Translations under genes and position numbers: made by a program
NCBI GenBank assembly: GCA_023262945.1
Contig: JALQXY010000033.1
Coordinates: forward strand, 1-7,797
Source of the DNA: Rickettsiales bacterium
Lineage (GTDB): Bacteria; Pseudomonadota; Alphaproteobacteria; Rickettsiales; UBA1997
Length of the DNA stretch: 7,797 bases
Reading direction: 5' to 3'
The notes under the pieces: model-generated
Seen by the model: the letters and a program-made list of their open reading frames with translations, nothing else
Databases searched by the model: none
Told to the model about the DNA's origin: nothing
Part shown: in pieces, positions 7,173 through 7,797 of the stretch
How positions within the stretch are numbered: the first letter of the stretch is position 1
How the letters are laid out: each line of letters opens with the position of its first letter

Positions 7173-7391
7173 TTATTTTCTATTTATAAATTCTTCAATT
7201 GCTTCATGCATATAATCAAACATTTCATTTGTCATGCCATGATGACAAGCTAGTAATACTCCGCCTCTCATTACATTATCAGCATTTTTATAGCCATCTT
7301 TTGATTTTCTCATTTCAAGATTTTTATATCCAGGTTGTCTAGTGATATTTCCTGTAAAAACTGTTCTAGTTTGAATGTTTCTTAAATTTTT
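7173..7391 (-). CDS. DegT/RfbH-type sugar aminotransferase or dehydratase, C-terminal part
   Basis: The last 72 codons of a PLP-fold DegT/DnrJ/EryC1/StrS family protein, read on the minus strand and ending in TAA at 7173-7175. It contains IQTRTVFTGNITRQPGYKN, the substrate-pocket segment of enzymes resembling RfbH (CDP-4-keto-6-deoxyglucose 3-dehydratase) and related sugar aminotransferases, then GGVLLACHHGMTNEMFDYMH and IEEFINRK, the usual C-terminal ending. The PLP-binding lysine and the rest of the about 400-residue protein are absent because the sequence changes identity at about 7369-7391; an in-frame TAG stands at 7392-7394. I read this as a gene cut by a join rather than a natural pseudogene. 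In its proper genome it would be the upstream neighbour of the pyruvyl transferase gene, supplying a deoxy- or amino-sugar. Confidence 0.85.
   Translation of the reverse strand, partial: KNLRNIQTRTVFTGNITRQPGYKNLEMRKSKDGYKNADNVMRGGVLLACHHGMTNEMFDYMHEAIEEFINRK
7369..7391. other. Join between bacterial and viral sequence
   Basis: These 23 bases can be read as the end of FLEKFKKHSN in the viral capsid frame and as KNLRNIQT in the bacterial aminotransferase frame, one base out of phase. Leaving this interval on either side, each frame hits a TAG at once (7366-7368 for the capsid frame, 7392-7394 for the aminotransferase frame). Base composition also shifts from extremely A+T-rich to mixed. This marks a junction of two unrelated genomes at a short shared word. 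Confidence 0.8.
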
Positions 7392-7473
7392 CTAGAAAGT
7401 GTGTGTAGTCTGGGTTTAAAGTGAAATACTTTTCTTGGGGTCCGGTCGACGTTAACTGAATTTGACCAGCCAT
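7369..7473 (-). CDS. NCLDV major capsid protein, second copy, N-terminal fragment
   Basis: A minus-strand frame starting at ATG 7471-7473. It reads MAGQIQLTSTGPQEKYFTLN followed by PDYTHFLEKFKKHSN and then a TAG. This fits the N-terminal pattern of giant-virus double jelly-roll capsid proteins: an MAG-x-IQL opening, a G-x-Q-x-x-(Y/F)-x-T-x-NP core, and an F-(K/R)-(K/R)-H-(S/T)-N-F segment. The expected Phe after HSN is replaced by the stop exactly where bacterial sequence begins, so the roughly 400 to 600 residues that should follow are lost to the join. The ATG lies 15 bases after the stop of the preceding capsid gene, making a tandem pair. At only 35 residues the assignment rests on motif order and on its neighbour. 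Confidence 0.75.
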
Positions 7474-7488
7474 TCCTATTATATCTAG

Positions 7489-7797
7489 CTAAAATTTTAA
7501 TCCTGCTAAACCACTCTGTATTCTTAACACGTTATAATTTACTGCGTATACTCGTGTGTTATTAGATAACGAACTATTCAAAGGGTTAATCTTGATTTTC
7601 AAGAGTTTGTGTGCTATGCGACTCATGTTAACCTGACCGGTTGGGTAATGTACTTCGGGCTTTAATGAAAATGAATACATACCAAATTTAGCCGGTCCAA
7701 AGGTGAACGCGGATTTACCGAATGGCGCTCCTATGTTGTATTGACTCGCCAACGGAACATTTACGTGATGTTTCAGACCTTGTTCGTATACCAAAAA
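7489..7797 (-). CDS. NCLDV major capsid protein, C-terminal part (5' end outside window)
   Basis: Structural protein of a nucleocytoplasmic large DNA virus: the double jelly-roll capsomer that trimerises to build the icosahedral shell. The frame is open to the window edge (first codons TTT, TTG), so the TTG at 7792-7794 is internal, not a start. The visible 102 residues are the C-terminal end of the second jelly roll. AFTFGPAKFGMYSFSLKPEV, then HYPTGQVNMSRI, corresponds to the family's YSFALKPEEHQPSGTCNFSRI-like strand. TRVYAVNYNVLRIQSGLAGL is the hallmark C-terminal strand, followed by KF and TAG. The composition is less A+T-rich than the rest of the window. No bacterial protein I know has this pattern. 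The virus family cannot be fixed from this fragment. Confidence 0.88.
   Translation of the reverse strand, partial: FLVYEQGLKHHVNVPLASQYNIGAPFGKSAFTFGPAKFGMYSFSLKPEVHYPTGQVNMSRIAHKLLKIKINPLNSSLSNNTRVYAVNYNVLRIQSGLAGLKF

Noticed and set aside
7492..7794. Complete 101-residue protein starting at TTG 7792-7794
   Set aside because: The frame stays open to the window edge and the sequence matches the inner C-terminal part of a large capsid protein, so it is a 5'-truncated gene, not a small complete one.
1..7797. CRISPR array, tRNA or rRNA gene, or defence system
   Set aside because: No regularly spaced repeats, no cloverleaf-like segments and no defence-associated protein motifs were seen on either strand.

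Overview
The window is a very AT-rich bacterial segment that ends in a short stretch of a different kind of DNA. The bacterial part (1 to about 7370-7390) looks like an alphaproteobacterial, probably Rickettsiales-like, intracellular bacterium. It is strongly A+T-biased, Shine-Dalgarno signals are weak or absent, the housekeeping genes hslV, tolB and recR are compact, and insertion-sequence debris is scattered between genes. This placement is an inference from style and gene content, not a phylogeny.

Layout. 27-196 is a 170-bp element with terminal inverted repeats and no gene (MITE-like). 197-497 is non-coding leader. On the + strand follow hslV (protease subunit of HslUV), tolB (periplasmic Tol-Pal propeller protein, overlapping hslV by one base) and recR (recombination mediator). 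From 3079 to about 3840 there is mobile-element wreckage: a 505-bp internally deleted IS5-type element with the same end sequence as the first element, a 19-bp perfect hairpin sitting where the missing transposase N-terminus should be, and a truncated minus-strand ORF whose upstream side carries a variant of the same terminal repeat.

On the minus strand, 7391 down to 3858, lies a surface-polysaccharide cluster. In transcription order it holds the C-terminus of a DegT/RfbH-type sugar aminotransferase or dehydratase, a polysaccharide pyruvyl transferase family protein, an NAD-dependent sugar epimerase/dehydratase and a GT-B-like glycosyltransferase. The last three overlap at their ends and look like one operon that makes, modifies and transfers a cell-surface sugar.

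The last about 400 bp (7369-7797) are not bacterial in character. On the minus strand they encode the C-terminal about 102 residues of a nucleocytoplasmic large DNA virus (NCLDV, giant virus) major capsid protein. After 15 bases comes the first 35 residues of a second, tandem major capsid protein. The second capsid reading frame stops exactly where the bacterial aminotransferase begins, and about 23 bases at the join are compatible with both proteins in different frames. The simplest reading is an assembly chimera between a bacterium and a giant virus at a short shared word. A real microhomology join is the less likely alternative. The tandem capsid arrangement is informative either way.
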